A DNA stretch of 64,000 nucleotides from Urophycis tenuis (lineage: Eukaryota; Chordata; Actinopteri; Gadiformes; Phycidae), in NCBI GenBank assembly GCA_036785325.1, contig JAXIVH010000120.1, forward strand, positions 362,034-426,033. The letters run 5' to 3'. Below are positions 10,676-20,857 of the stretch, in pieces. The notes under the pieces are model-generated. The model did no database searches and was not told the DNA's origin. It saw only the letters and a list, made by a program, of their open reading frames with translations. The translations under genes and the position numbers were made by a program. Each line of letters opens with the position of its first letter. The stretch's first letter is position 1.

Positions 10676-12316
10676 GTGGCCCCTGCCCCTCCCCCACATG
10701 ACCCTGCTGCTACTGCTGCTGGCAGCCCAACAACCAGTGCCACTCCGCCTCCCCCTCCTTCTCCTTCTCCCCCTCCTTATAGATCACCCTCCTGCCTCTC
10801 ACCAGCTCTATTCACTACCGGACACTTCACACCTACACCCTGCCCCACCCCTCCCCCCTGCTCTGCATACTGTCCTCCACTACCTGAGGACCCTATCCCT
10901 CCCCCCACTGACACCTCTACAGTGTCCTTCACGCCTGAACTGGTGAGAAGACAACTGATTAGACTCCACTCCAACAAAGCGGCGGGCCCTGATGGTGTGT
11001 TCCCCAGGGTACTGAAAGCCTGTGCCCCCCAGCTGTGTGGAGTTCTTAATCATGTCTTCAACCTGAGCCTGCACCTCCAGAAGGTCCCTCTGATGTGGAA
11101 GACGTCCTGCCTCGTTCCTGTCCCAAAGACGCTGCGCCCCAGCAGCCCTAAGGACAGGGCTCTGACGTCACATATCATGAAGACCATGGAGAGGCTTGTC
11201 TTGGAGCAGCTCAGGCCTATGGTCAGACCCTTCTCGGACCAGCTGCAGTTCGCCTACCAGCCCCGCCTGGGAGTCGAGGACTGCATCATCTACCTGCTGA
11301 ACAAAGCCTACTCGCATCTAGACAAGCCGGCGAGCACTGTGAGAGTCATGTTCTTTGACTTCTCCAGTGCTTTCAACACCTTACGGCCTGGTCTCCTAGG
11401 TGAGAAGATGGCGGCGATGCAGGTTGATGCCCCCTTGGTGTCCTGGATTGTTGACTACCTGATGGGCAGACCACAGTTTGTACGCCTACAGAACTGTGTA
11501 TCTGACAGGGTGGTTAGCAACACCGGGGCCCCTCAGGGGACGGTCCTTTCTCCCTTCCTCTTCACCCTCTACACCTCAGACTTCAGCTATTGCACTGAGT
11601 CTTGCCACCTTCAGAAGTTTTCTGATGACTCTGCAGTAGTTGGCTGTATTGAGGGGGGTGATGAGGGTGAGTATAGGACTGTTGTGGGCAACTTTGTCTC
11701 TTGGTGTGAGCTGAACCATCTACAGCTCAATGCTACCAAGACAAAGGAGCTCATTGTGGACCTAAGGAGGGTCAAAACACCGGTGGGCCCTGTGTTCATC
11801 CAGGGGGTTCCTGTCGACATTGTTGAGGAGTACAAGTACTTGGGGGTGTACTTCAACAACAAGTTGGACTGGACCAGGAACACAGAGGCTATCTATAAGA
11901 AGGGCCAAAGCCGACTATTTTTTCTTAGGAGGCTAAGGTCCTTCAACATCTGTAGGACAATGCTGAGGATGTTCTACGAGTCTGTGGTTGCCAGTGCGAT
12001 CTTCTTCGCTGTCATATGCTGGGGCAGTGGGATGAGGGTCGCGGACACCAATAGACTCAATATACTCATCAAGAGGGCTGGTGATGTTGTGGGTGAGGAA
12101 TTGGACACTCTGACTACCGTGGCAGATAGGAGGATGCTGTCCAGGCTATGGACTATCATGGACAATGCCTCTCACCCTCTCTTTTCCACCCTAGCTCAGC
12201 GGAGGAGTACCTTCAGCAGAAGACTCCTCTCACCTAGATGCACCACAGAGCGACATAGGAAATCATTCCTGCCTGTGGTCATCAAACTTTACAATGTGTC
12301 ACTGTCATCTGCATAA
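10676..12316 (+). CDS. LINE B reverse transcriptase, open frame
   Basis: An open frame of 546 codons. A proline-rich linker (to about residue 75) is followed by the RT core: KAAGPDGVFPRVLKAC, KTSCLVPVPK, ALTSHIMKTMERLVLEQL, FFDFSSAFNTLRP, GAPQGTVLSPFLFTLYTSDF and the catalytic KFSDDSAVVG near residue 318, then a thumb and C-terminal region ending RHRKSFLPVVIKLYN. Three or four codons are missing at PKDRALTSH, where relatives have a YRPV motif, and the endonuclease is absent. Enzymatic activity is therefore doubtful, though the catalytic aspartates are present. Copies DNA from RNA at a nicked target when complete (family knowledge). Confidence 0.75.
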   Translation: MAPAPPPHDPAATAAGSPTTSATPPPPPSPSPPPYRSPSCLSPALFTTGHFTPTPCPTPPPCSAYCPPLPEDPIPPPTDTSTVSFTPELVRRQLIRLHSNKAAGPDGVFPRVLKACAPQLCGVLNHVFNLSLHLQKVPLMWKTSCLVPVPKTLRPSSPKDRALTSHIMKTMERLVLEQLRPMVRPFSDQLQFAYQPRLGVEDCIIYLLNKAYSHLDKPASTVRVMFFDFSSAFNTLRPGLLGEKMAAMQVDAPLVSWIVDYLMGRPQFVRLQNCVSDRVVSNTGAPQGTVLSPFLFTLYTSDFSYCTESCHLQKFSDDSAVVGCIEGGDEGEYRTVVGNFVSWCELNHLQLNATKTKELIVDLRRVKTPVGPVFIQGVPVDIVEEYKYLGVYFNNKLDWTRNTEAIYKKGQSRLFFLRRLRSFNICRTMLRMFYESVVASAIFFAVICWGSGMRVADTNRLNILIKRAGDVVGEELDTLTTVADRRMLSRLWTIMDNASHPLFSTLAQRRSTFSRRLLSPRCTTERHRKSFLPVVIKLYNVSLSSA

Positions 12317-12763
12317 TTGGTCCACTACACTATATCTTATTACATGACTGTCATTTCATTTCACTGTAATATCACTACATAACTGGTCATTTCACTGCAT
12401 TACTGTGATTTACTACACAACTGGTCATCTGGTCATCTCTGCACAACTGGTTTTTACAAAAATCCGACATGCTACATCCTAGTGTATGCTATTTGCTTGT
12501 AGTGTATGCCTGGATGTATGTACATTTATGTATATTATCATTTCTTTATGTACATTTTTATATATTTTATTACATAGGTTACACTATATTTGTACATAGG
12601 TTTATACTCTTATTTTTACATAGGTTTCCTTATATATTTATATTTATATTTTCAAACACTCTACTATACGTAGAGTGTCCTCTTTTTTCTACGTAGAGTG
12701 TCCTCTTTTTTCTACTGGGGTTCTGTCACAAAGACAATTTCCCTCAGGGATCAATAAAGTATG

Positions 12764-12786
12764 TCTGTCTGTCTGTCTGTCTGTCC
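12764..12786 (+). repeat. (TCTG)n microsatellite tail of LINE B
   Basis: About six TCTG units directly after the LINE 3' end, the usual microsatellite tail of this LINE group. Confidence 0.75.
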
Positions 12787-12789
12787 TCT

Positions 12790-13330
12790 CCGTCTGGCTG
12801 CTACTCCGGTCTCCACTGCTGGAGGCTCAAAATCACAAGCTTTTACCGTGCTCCTCGCCTACCGCTGCCCAATTGGTGGTTGATCGTTAAAGTGGCCAAA
12901 CCGGCCTCCACTTAACATTGATTAGCCTGATTAGGCTGTTGTTTACCGGCACGGAGGCTGCCGCCATCTGGGGTGCTGCTCTAACTTCTGTCCCCCCCAG
13001 AAACAGCGCCCGTGCATGTAGTTCCGCCTGGTGACACATGCTCATGCAGCGCAACCAGCTGATCGCGCGTGTAAACAATGCCCCCGCTACTACCGGCACA
13101 GTTCACTGTTACGAAAAGTAAAAAAAGTACTAGAAGAACGCGGAGAAAAGTAACAAGACCCAGTCCAACCATTGTCTCAGATGTTTAGACGCGGACGAAA
13201 ACTTAAAAAACAAATGCAAAAACTGAAAACAACAAATAAACAAAAGATACGAAAACACGAGGGGAGCTGCAGCTACAGGCTGCCGCCTGAGGCAGCGCCA
13301 AATCGACAGGCGGCAGAGGAACTTCAGGAT
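12790..13330. other. No gene seen; moderately GC-rich
   Basis: No reading frame with recognisable domains. On the minus strand at about 12960-12970 there is AGATGGCGGCAGC, a YY1-like word of the type found at LINE leaders and gene promoters. The block may be a LINE 5' fragment, but I cannot assign it. Confidence 0.3.
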
Positions 13331-13334
13331 ATGT

Positions 13335-13605
13335 TAACATATCCTCGGCCTGCTGGTTAGGGCTTCTGACTTGTAACCGGAGGGTTTATGGTTCGATCCC
13401 CGACCAGTATGAACGGCTGAAGTGCCCTTGAGCAAGGCACCTAACCCCTCACTGCTCCCCGAGTGCCGCTGTTGGCAGCTCACTGCCTCGGGATTAGTGT
13501 TTGTTTCATCTCACTGTGTGCCTCACCATCACTGTGTGCTGAGTGTATTCCACTAATTCACGATTGGGTTAAATGCAGAGACCAAATTTCCCTCACGGGA
13601 TCAAA
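13335..13605 (+). mobile_element. tRNA-derived SINE
   Basis: Contains a polymerase III B box, GGTTCGATCCC, at about 13391-13401, preceded at the usual distance by an A-box-like CTGGTTAGGG. The body reads GAGCAAGGCACCTAACCCC and GCTCCCCGAGTGCCGCT, a core common in fish SINEs, and the end is AAATTTCCCTCACGGGATC. It is not a tRNA gene: the cloverleaf is degenerate and the body continues far past the tRNA part. Confidence 0.7.
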
Positions 13606-13639
13606 AATATTTTATTACCTTTTCAATAATCAGCTTACA

Positions 13640-14102
13640 GTCTGAAAGCCCTTTTTCCACTGTGAACCTTAAGTTAAAGTGATGCTTGATTGTAATTTAA
13701 TCAAACACACTTGAAGCGATCATTTGGGGAAAATATCCAGAAGATTGATTGTGCAGTAGAAATAATTGAGATCATTTTGATTAGCAATGATCACAATAAA
13801 GAATACCAGTATGTCCAAGTCTTACAGTCTACAGTCGTACTCCCACACCAAACGAGGACTCTCTTGGGCCTGAATCAGAACTAATATAGGAAGGAAAAAA
13901 TAAGAATTATGAATAATTGGTCGTCAATATTCCTACTTTTTTGGTAGCTTTAGTTTTGTAATTCCATTTATGAAGAAATAGACCTATGCTATAATGCAAA
14001 TCATATTATCACCACTGGCTAAATTTGAATTGCATAAAATAAACAAATGAAATTTGAAAAGGAATGTACTTACGCGCCTCAGAAGCTGAATTCAAATGTC
14101 CT
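13640..14102 (-). pseudogene. NITR relic B: V exon, intron 1 and exon 1 remnant
   Basis: Reverse complement of about 13890-13650 gives a diverged copy of the start of NITR exon 2 (residues matching QAQESPRL and the strand around WYKQS), interrupted by indels. About 13990-14070 matches intron 1, and 14067-14102 keeps the exon 1 donor region and the leader upstream, but most of the signal-peptide codons are deleted. Exons 3-6 are absent. The relic faces the same way as the three longer copies. Confidence 0.65.
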
Positions 14103-15255
14103 CGTTGTAATGCAGCGGTTCCCAAACTTTCTTGCCGTGCACCCCCTTCTATGTCCCAACCAGGTTGACGTGCCCCCAATCCCCCACACCTTAAAAAAAA
14201 CAAAATGCAACAAGCTTTTATCATTGCCATATCAAAGGTGGCATGTTTAATCAAGCTCAAATGACCAGAACAAATATAATAAAATAATCACGATCACAAC
14301 AATGCACTCTCGCATTTGAATTGATCTGAAACACTGTAACACGGTTTCAATATAATGTAACAAAGTTATGCGCAAGCTTCCACTTTTAAGAACAAAGAGG
14401 ATGGATGACAGGCTCAGGATCAGAGACAGAAAGCAGATAAGGTGGGGAAAATGTTATAATATTTTGAGCCGCGTTGAACAAAAGTCGCAGCAAATTTAAA
14501 TGACCGTGGAGCTAACACAACCCCGTCATCATAACACAGGTTATGGAAATAAAATTAGAACAGCAGTAATTTGAATTAAATTGCAATAAAGTTACACAAC
14601 ATAAATAACAAAGAGCATGGCTCAGGAACAGAAAAAACAAAAATTAAACAGGATCCTGAGGATTTTCAGGCACAGCGCCTGCTCAGCCTGCAGCGAGAGA
14701 GAAAAAGAGAGGGAGGAGGGAGAAACAGGGAGGGGGGATGTGTGAGTATTAACAGTGTATTTGTAGCCATAGGCGCCGATCCTGTGGAGTGGGGGATAGC
14801 CATAAAAAAAAGAAATCAATAAGCACGTGTTCAGACAGGGACAGGGAAGCCGGATTCTGGCAACGTTTTTCAATTAATTTCAGTGGAGGGTTGCGCGTTT
14901 CCGTGCTGGCAGTCCGAAACGCAGGTTTTTCCGGCGCCCGGGAGAGAAGTTGAGCCAGATCCAACTTTTGGGAAACCGGAGCCCCACGTCATACTCCGCA
15001 AACCAATCAGACACTCAGATCGATCAAACCGCCACAGACAGCCTGAAATGTCTCTGAAACTATCCAGGTGGACTAAACTCTGATAATCTACCTGTTTGTG
15101 TGTTGTCACTTTGTTTATTTCATGTACCAGCTTCTAAATCCGACTCGCAATTTACGCCGCAAAATAGAAACACAAATAAATGTAATTTGATTTGTGTCCG
15201 ATGACGAAAGAGAGAGAGAGAGAGCACTTTGGTAGAGAGACAGAGTAACAATAAC
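14103..15255. other. No gene; possible hAT-type end at 14113
   Basis: At 14113 the sequence reads CAGCGGTTCCCAAAC, resembling hAT transposon terminal repeats, but I found no matching inverted end, so the element is not called. The rest is AT-rich, then GA-rich near 14690-14740 and (GA)n near 15207-15224, probably leading into the leader of LINE C. Confidence 0.3.
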
Positions 15256-15259
15256 AGAC

Positions 15260-18150
15260 TTGTTATTAAACGCAGTACCCCTTACATTACTTGTGAAGGG
15301 TAATGTGTTTTTCGCCCGTGCGGTGAAGTGGACCAGAAGACAGCGGGGAAGGAGAGCTGGCTCTCTGGCTTGCCTGCGTCAGAGGGGAATGCGTCCACCT
15401 ATTCCAGGTATTTTCCTTGCCAACGTGAACTCTATTTGCAATAAAATGGACAAACTCCAGTGTCTAGTAGCAAGGAGCAAGGACTTTCCTTCCTCGGCTG
15501 TGTTTGCATTTGTGGAGACCCATCTGTCGCTATCTATACCTGACGGGGCTGTGGAGTTGGAAGGCTTCACTATGTTCGAGGCGGACAGGGACTTCGTGGC
15601 AGTGAACAAGTCGCGTGGAGGTGGATTACTGTTTTTTGTGAACGATCGCTGGTGTTCGGATGTAACAGTGATTCTCCAACACTGTTCCATTAATATAGAA
15701 TCCCTCTTCATGCTCTGTCGGCCACTATACTTCCCACGCGAGTTCAGCTCATTCATTCTCGGGTGTGTTTACATTCCGCCGGCTGCTGACGTCACCGCAG
15801 CAGTAGACACACTGGCCGAGCAGATAATGAGTGTGGAACGCCAGCACCCGGACAGTTTTGCTGTAGTCTTGGGAGACTTCAACAAGGCTAACCTTAGCTG
15901 GGCTCTTCCCAAATACAGGCAGCAAGTCACATGCACCAACCGTGGCGAGAACACCCTTGATCACTGCTACTGCACAATCCGACAGGCCTACCATTCGGTC
16001 CGACGTGCTGCGCTGGGCAACAGTGACCACGATCTCATTCAACTGATCTCTCGCTATAGGCAGAGATTGAAACTCTCTAAACCTGTAGTGAGTAGCCTCA
16101 GAGTGTGGTCCAGTGAAGAATGTGAGAGACTACGTGCCTGGTTGGAGTGGGAAGGCTGTGACCAGGACTTTGAGTGGGCGGGGCCAGAGGCTGGAAACAA
16201 CCTGGATGAATACACAGATACTGTGTCATCATCCATCGGCTTCTGTGGGGAGGTGTGTGTCCCCCTCCGCTCCAGGAAGTCTTATAACAACGACAAGCCC
16301 TGGTTCTCAGTTAAACTCAAGCGTCTGAGGCAGGAGAAGGAGGCGGCCAGGCGCAGCGGGGACGGTGATCTGTTCAAGCGGGCCAAGTACAGGTTCGCCA
16401 AAGCAGTGAAGGAGGGAAAACATCATTACGCAGAGAGACTGCATCAACCGCTATCTGAAGGGAATCCCTCCTCCATCTGGAAAGGCCTCAAGAAGATCAC
16501 CAACTACAAACCAAAGCCCCCGCAGGCGCCCGATAGCCTCCCCCTTGCCAACGAGCTCAATGAGTTCTACTGCAGGTTCGAGAAGGATTTCCCCCCGGCC
16601 CCCTCCCTCCACACCCCCGGGCCACAACCACCCCTGCACCCCAGTAGGGTCATCAACCCCCCTGCTACTCCTCCCCCGCCCCGTCCCCTCACTCCCCTCT
16701 CTCCCTCCTCCTCAACCCCTCTCTGTCACAGAGAGGGAGGTGAAAAAACTATTCAAGACTCAGAATCCCCGGAAGGCGGCCGGTCCGGGTTCCGTCTCTC
16801 CCTCAGCCCTGAAGCATTGGGCCGACCAGCTGGCCCTGGTGTTTATCAACATCTTCAACAGCTCACTGGAGCTGTGTCACATCCCAGCATGCTTCAAGGC
16901 CTCAACCATCATCCCCATACCCAAGAAGGCCAAGGTCACAGGCCTAAATGGCCCTGACCTCTGTTGTCATGAAGGTGCTGGAGCGCCTTGTCCTGGCCCA
17001 CCTGAAGTCCATTACGGATCCTGTATTGGACCCCCTGCAGTTCGCGTACAGAGCTAACAGATCCACGGACGACGCGGTGAACATGGCTCTGCACTACATA
17101 CTGGAACATCTGGACACTGCACTGAACTACGCCAGGATTCTATTCGTGGACTTCAGCTCGGCTTTCAACACCATCATTCCTCACACTCTGGAGCGCCAGC
17201 TATCCCTGCTGCAGGTGCCAGTCTCTACCTGTAAGTGGATTACCGACTTCCTGACCAACAGGTCTCAGCGGGTGAAGCTGGGGAAGAGCATTTCCAGCTC
17301 CAGGTCCACCAGCACTGGCTCTCCGCAGGGCTGCGTCCTGTCTCACGCCCTGTTTTCCCTGTACACCAACAGCTGCACCTCCCTCCAACCGTCGGTCAAG
17401 CTCCTGAAGTTTGCAGACAACACCACCCTGGTGGGCCTCATCTCTAGGGGGGACGAGTCTGCATACAGGAGGCAGATCGAGCGGCTACAGAGCTGGTGCA
17501 GCTGCAACAACCTGGAGCTTAACGCGCGGAAGACAGTGGAGATGGTGGTGGACTTCAGGAGGAGCGCAGCCCCGCCCACTCCCATCATGCTGGGTGAAAC
17601 CCCGGTTGCCTCCGTGGAGTCTTGCCGCTTCCTAGGCCTGACTCTCTCCTGGGACTTGAAGTGGGGGCCGAATATCACGGCCCTTTTGAAAAAGGCCCAC
17701 ACGAGGATGTTCTTCCTTCGGCAGCTTAAAAAATTTAGGCTGCCGAGGACGACTATGAGTTCTACACCGCCATCATTGAGTCCATCCTCACCCACTCCAT
17801 CATCACCTGGTTCCCAGCTGCATTGGCCAAGGACAAGGCCAGGGTGCAGCGGGTGATTCGATCAGCGGAGAGGGTGATCGGCGTTCCCTTGCCCTCCCTC
17901 AAATCCCTACATGACACCAGGGCTCTGAGAAAGGCAAAAAAGATCATGGCCGACCCCTCGCACCCAGGTCACAGCCTCTTCACCCCCCTTCCTTCTGGGA
18001 GAAGGTTGCGGCTGCCTGGAACTGCAAGGACCTGTCATAGACTTAGTTTTTTCCCCTCAGCCGTCAGGCTGGTAAACGACTCTGGCTACCAACCCCCCCC
18101 CCCCCCCCCCTCCTCTCCTTCCCTCCTCCCCGTGATACTTGTCCAGGACT
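15260..18150 (+). pseudogene. LINE C endonuclease-reverse transcriptase, broken
   Basis: The endonuclease lies in the first 270 codons: NVNSICNKMDKL, FVETHLS, VVLGDFNKANL and the SDHD motif in GNSDHDLIQL. After a linker (KRLRQEKEAARRSGD, KGLKKITNYKPK) the frame shifts near 16735. RT part one (REVKKLFKTQNPRKAAGP) continues in a second frame to about 16945, and part two (ALTSVVMKVLERL, FVDFSSAFNTIIPH, GSPQGCVLSHALFSLYTN) in a third. The catalytic box reads KFADNTTLVG, with N where the second aspartate belongs. A further shift near 17760 precedes the C-terminal RVQRVIRSAERVIGVPLPSL. It cannot be functional. Confidence 0.85.
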
Positions 18151-18370
18151 AGAAATCACATTGGACTTAATTCTGCACTTGCACTTTACTTTTTATCTTG
18201 TATATATCTCATCACCCATTGCCATGATTTCTTTAATTGTCCTGTTATTGTCTTGTTATCACTGTCCTGTCCTGTTGCACTATATTTGTTGAAATGCACA
18301 CATTGGAACGCTGAGACAAATTCCTATTATGTTAGCAAAAATGGCAATAAATGATTCTGATTCTGATTCA
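15260..18370 (+). mobile_element. LINE C, Rex1/L2-like, nearly full length
   Basis: Plus-strand non-LTR element containing both endonuclease and RT, ending after a short 3' UTR at GGCAATAAATGATTCTGATTCTG (about 18343-18370), an ATTCTG-type tail. LINE E at the right edge belongs to the same family (shared NYKPKAP, DLNELYCRFE and ANRS.DDAVN). A poly-C run lies at 18091-18109 near the 3' end of the coding part. Confidence 0.75.
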
Positions 18371-18921
18371 GAGAGCCTCTCTGCTTGTTTCACAGTGGTT
18401 ACATTCAGCAGGTAGACACGCCCATGCACTGCATCTATCGAAATCACATTATTCAATGGAAAGTTGTACAGCTCTGTGCATGAGCATAGTCAAGAAATCG
18501 CATCTACCACCAATTTACCATTACTGAAGTGATTTTTGTGTTTGTGAACGGAACATTATGGTTCATTTGATTTATCTATAAATATTTTCACATGGAAAGT
18601 TTGACAACTTTACAGCTGTGTGTGAGCATAGTCGAGAAATCGCATCTACCACCAATTTCCCATTTCCCATTACTGACTCAACCTGAAGTGATACAGGTTG
18701 ATACAAGTGATACAAGTTTTACAGCTTTACACATGCACATCCAACACTTTTTTTAGATATTTAATACGTTGATAAACTGCCACTGTTTTTATTGTACTGT
18801 ATATACTGTATATACAGTATATTGTACGTATTTGTCTCTTTTATATTTAACCCAGCATCAGTGTAGACAGCAATGAAATAATTTCATTGCACAGAGGAAT
18901 TTGTTTTCCCTGCTGTACATG
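18371..18921. repeat. Repeat-derived, LINE 3'-UTR-like sequence
   Basis: No gene. A sentence-length motif, CATAGTC(A/G)AGAAATCGCATC, occurs twice (about 18484 and 18628) as a direct repeat some 145 bp apart. TATACTGTATATACAGTATA at 18799-18818 is a near-perfect palindrome. The right end (TTTCATTGCACAGAGGAA) resembles a LINE 3' UTR that resumes after the solo LTR. Confidence 0.4.
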
Positions 18922-19313
18922 TGTCACGCCAACGCCTCCCCCTCTACCTCGATCGGCGTCGCCTGGCTATTGATCACCGGTCCCGGCACTACAACCCCCA
19001 GAATCCCCGGTGGCCATTAGCAGCCACCTGTGTCTAATTCCCAATGTGTCTCACCTGTGCCTTGTTTGTTTCCCTACTTAACCTCGTGTGTCCGTCTCCC
19101 CTTTGTGAGTTGTTGCGTGTGTATTGGATGTGTGTATTTGTGTTGTATTGTATATCGTAGATGGACGTACTTTGTCTCCTGTCTACTTGATAGACGCACA
19201 CACCTCGCTGTGTGCGCCTGTGCCGGTTTCGTCCGGCACTTAAATAAACTCTGTTCCACCGTATACGTTGCTTGGTCTCGCGCTTGTCTCCGCTCAACCC
19301 CCCATTTGTCACA
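18922..19313 (+). mobile_element. Solo LTR, 392 bp, ACATG target duplication
   Basis: Starts TGTCACGCC and ends TTTGTCACA. The 5-bp duplication ACATG flanks it at 18917-18921 and 19314-19318. AATAAA near 19243 gives plus orientation. No internal region remains, so it arose by LTR-LTR recombination. It lies in a LINE tail whose halves (GCTGTACATG and ACATGACAATAA) join cleanly without it. At 18988-19006 it carries ACTACAACCCCCAGAATCC, close to the ZNF143/THAP11 site. Confidence 0.85.
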
Positions 19314-19339
19314 ACATGACAATAACCACTTTGAATCTT

Positions 19340-19870
19340 GAATTTGTTTTCTTCAAAATGTAAAGTTAGTGAATTCAGTACTTTAACAATTGCTACAATA
19401 TCAATACAATATAAATAATATAAATAAAAAATGTACATCTTAATATCATGATTCAGTTGGGATCATATTGTGCTTCGGAGAGCAGCAGAAGCAACATCTA
19501 GAGACACGTACCAACCATTCACAAAAAAACAATGATGTCTTGTCCATTGTTACGTGCAGCCCATGCAACTTTTGTTTTTGTAGATTAGTCATTTATCTTT
19601 TAGAGAAATCCCTGAATCATAGTTATCCTTGTTTGTGTCTACTATCTGCTAAATGCCCCCTTCACCTTTTAATCCCTATTTCACAGCCCGGTGTCACGTT
19701 GAAGAGCCAGTTCAAACTGTGGCTCATATTAGTGGGAGTGTCCACACAAATCAACTCACGGTCTATGCAGTCCACCAGTCCACTCCTACCAGCCGGGTGA
19801 ACACTCCCACATTGTGCTCTAAATTGCTAGATCAAAAAATGGTGCTTCAAAGAGACAATTTGGAGTAAAT
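19340..19870 (-). repeat. NITR-unit intergenic duplicon
   Basis: Matches 57960-58440 along most of its length and 29770-29990 in part. Landmarks are a block with ATATCACTATTC-like sequence before GATCATATTG, GAGCCAGTTCAAACTG, and paired GGGAGTGTC / GACACTCCC-like words near the right end. In complete units this segment lies 5' of one NITR gene and 3' of the next. No reading frame is supported. Confidence 0.6.
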
Positions 19871-19884
19871 GTTCACGGTTTGGC

Positions 19885-20335
19885 AACACCTTCAGACCTA
19901 TTTTCATTTTGAGAAGTTTAATTTCATGCATCAATATTTGAATATGTAAATACATTTATAAAGAAAAAGACCTATGCTACAATGCAAATCATATTATCAC
20001 CAAACCACTGGCTAAATTTGAATTACATAAAATAGACAGAAATGGAATTTGAAAAGGAATGTACTTTGCCATACTCAGAACTATCATAGCAAAACACATT
20101 GTCAAGTTTTGCTGGTGAAGCTAAATTCAAATGTACTCGCTCTCATGAATGATTCAGACTTAAAAGACATCATTTATAACCCATAGACCAACTTGATTGG
20201 CTGCAACTTAGGGGTACTGAATGAAGCGAGCCAATGATCCACCTCGTATTATTTGAGGTGTAGTTCATGTTAGATTTTACTGTGGCCGATCAAAACAAAG
20301 GTTCAACAGGAAATACAGAACTAAGCCGTCAGAGT
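19885..20335 (-). pseudogene. NITR relic C: promoter, exon 1 and intron 1
   Basis: Reverse complement contains the NITR promoter block, the leader and a signal-peptide exon reading MCFAMIVLSMA. The GTAAGT donor found in copies 1-3 is lost by a small deletion (GGCAAAGTAC), so the exon cannot splice normally. Intron 1 sequence follows to about 19885. All Ig, membrane and tail exons are missing; the unrelated solo LTR and LINE C lie where they would be. Confidence 0.7.
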
Positions 20336-20479
20336 GTTGGACTGAGTGACGGTTTGTGGACCACGAGTGAATAAACTGAGCTCACTCTGGTCTTCACCCT
20401 GCCAAGTTAACCACCATCTGGGCCCGTTTTTTACCAGCTGACAGACAGGTCTTGGCGCATGCCAGCACGTTGCAGACAG

Positions 20480-20683
20480 ACGGCTTTCCCCTCCTGCTAA
20501 CAGTTTGCCCTTCCAAACTAACCGTTTCTAGCTCTCTAGTAACTGTTTGCCCCTCCAGCTAGTCATTTGCCCCTCCTGCTAACCATTTGCCCCTCTAGCT
20601 AAGGGCCTCCTCACAGTTGCCCCTCCTGCTAATTGTTTGCCCCTCCAGCAAGTCATTTAACCCTCCTGCTCACCATTTTCCCA
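20480..20683. repeat. Degenerate about 20-bp minisatellite, NITR-unit border
   Basis: Repeated words such as TTTGCCCCTCC(T/A)GCTAAC recur about every 20-25 bp with many substitutions. The same array occurs at 29236-29370, 31640-31771, 39673-39740, 55245-55313 and 56476-56650. It ends where the truncated LTR of the gypsy-Leu element begins. Confidence 0.7.
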
Positions 20684-20748
20684 AATCTACCGGTTCGGGA
20701 ATGAGAAATCTCTCCTCGCCTGTATCGTCTCACCCGCCGCTCGCTACA
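20684..20748 (+). repeat. Truncated 5' LTR of gypsy-Leu
   Basis: AATCTACCGGTTCGGG to CGCTCGCTACA matches the last 65 bp of the 3' LTR (25891-25955) with few differences. The rest of the LTR, including U3, is missing and replaced by minisatellite. Confidence 0.85.
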
Positions 20749-20750
20749 AT

Positions 20751-20767
20751 TGGTGTCAGAAGTGGGA
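20751..20767 (+). promoter_or_regulatory. Primer binding site, tRNA-Leu type
   Basis: TGGTGTCAGAAGTGGGA, two bases after the LTR, is complementary to the 3' end of vertebrate tRNA-Leu including CCA (from memory of that tRNA). It would prime minus-strand cDNA synthesis. Confidence 0.8.
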
Positions 20768-20857
20768 TGAGATGAGGGATTCCTGGAGCGCTTACGAGTC
20801 GACGAGTCTGCACTCCCGCCGAGAAGCCACCGCAAGGGGGGCGCGGGCGATAGGGAG

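Larger units (their letters stand above)
10240..12790 (+). mobile_element. LINE B, Rex1/L2-like, 5'-truncated
   Basis: Plus-strand relative of LINE A (closely similar RT), beginning inside the region between endonuclease and RT. It ends after a 3' UTR with TATTTATATTT blocks and the terminal GGGATCAATAAAG followed by a (TCTG)n tail at 12764-12786. The endonuclease is missing, so it was dead on arrival, as is usual for LINE copies made by incomplete reverse transcription. Confidence 0.75.

Noticed and set aside
14113..14500. hAT transposon starting CAGCGGTTCCCAAAC
   Set aside because: No inverted partner end or 8-bp target duplication was found.
20480..20683. CRISPR-like array (also 29236-29370, 56476-56650)
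   Set aside because: Units are about 20-25 bp head to tail, without unique spacers between constant repeats, and the DNA is vertebrate.
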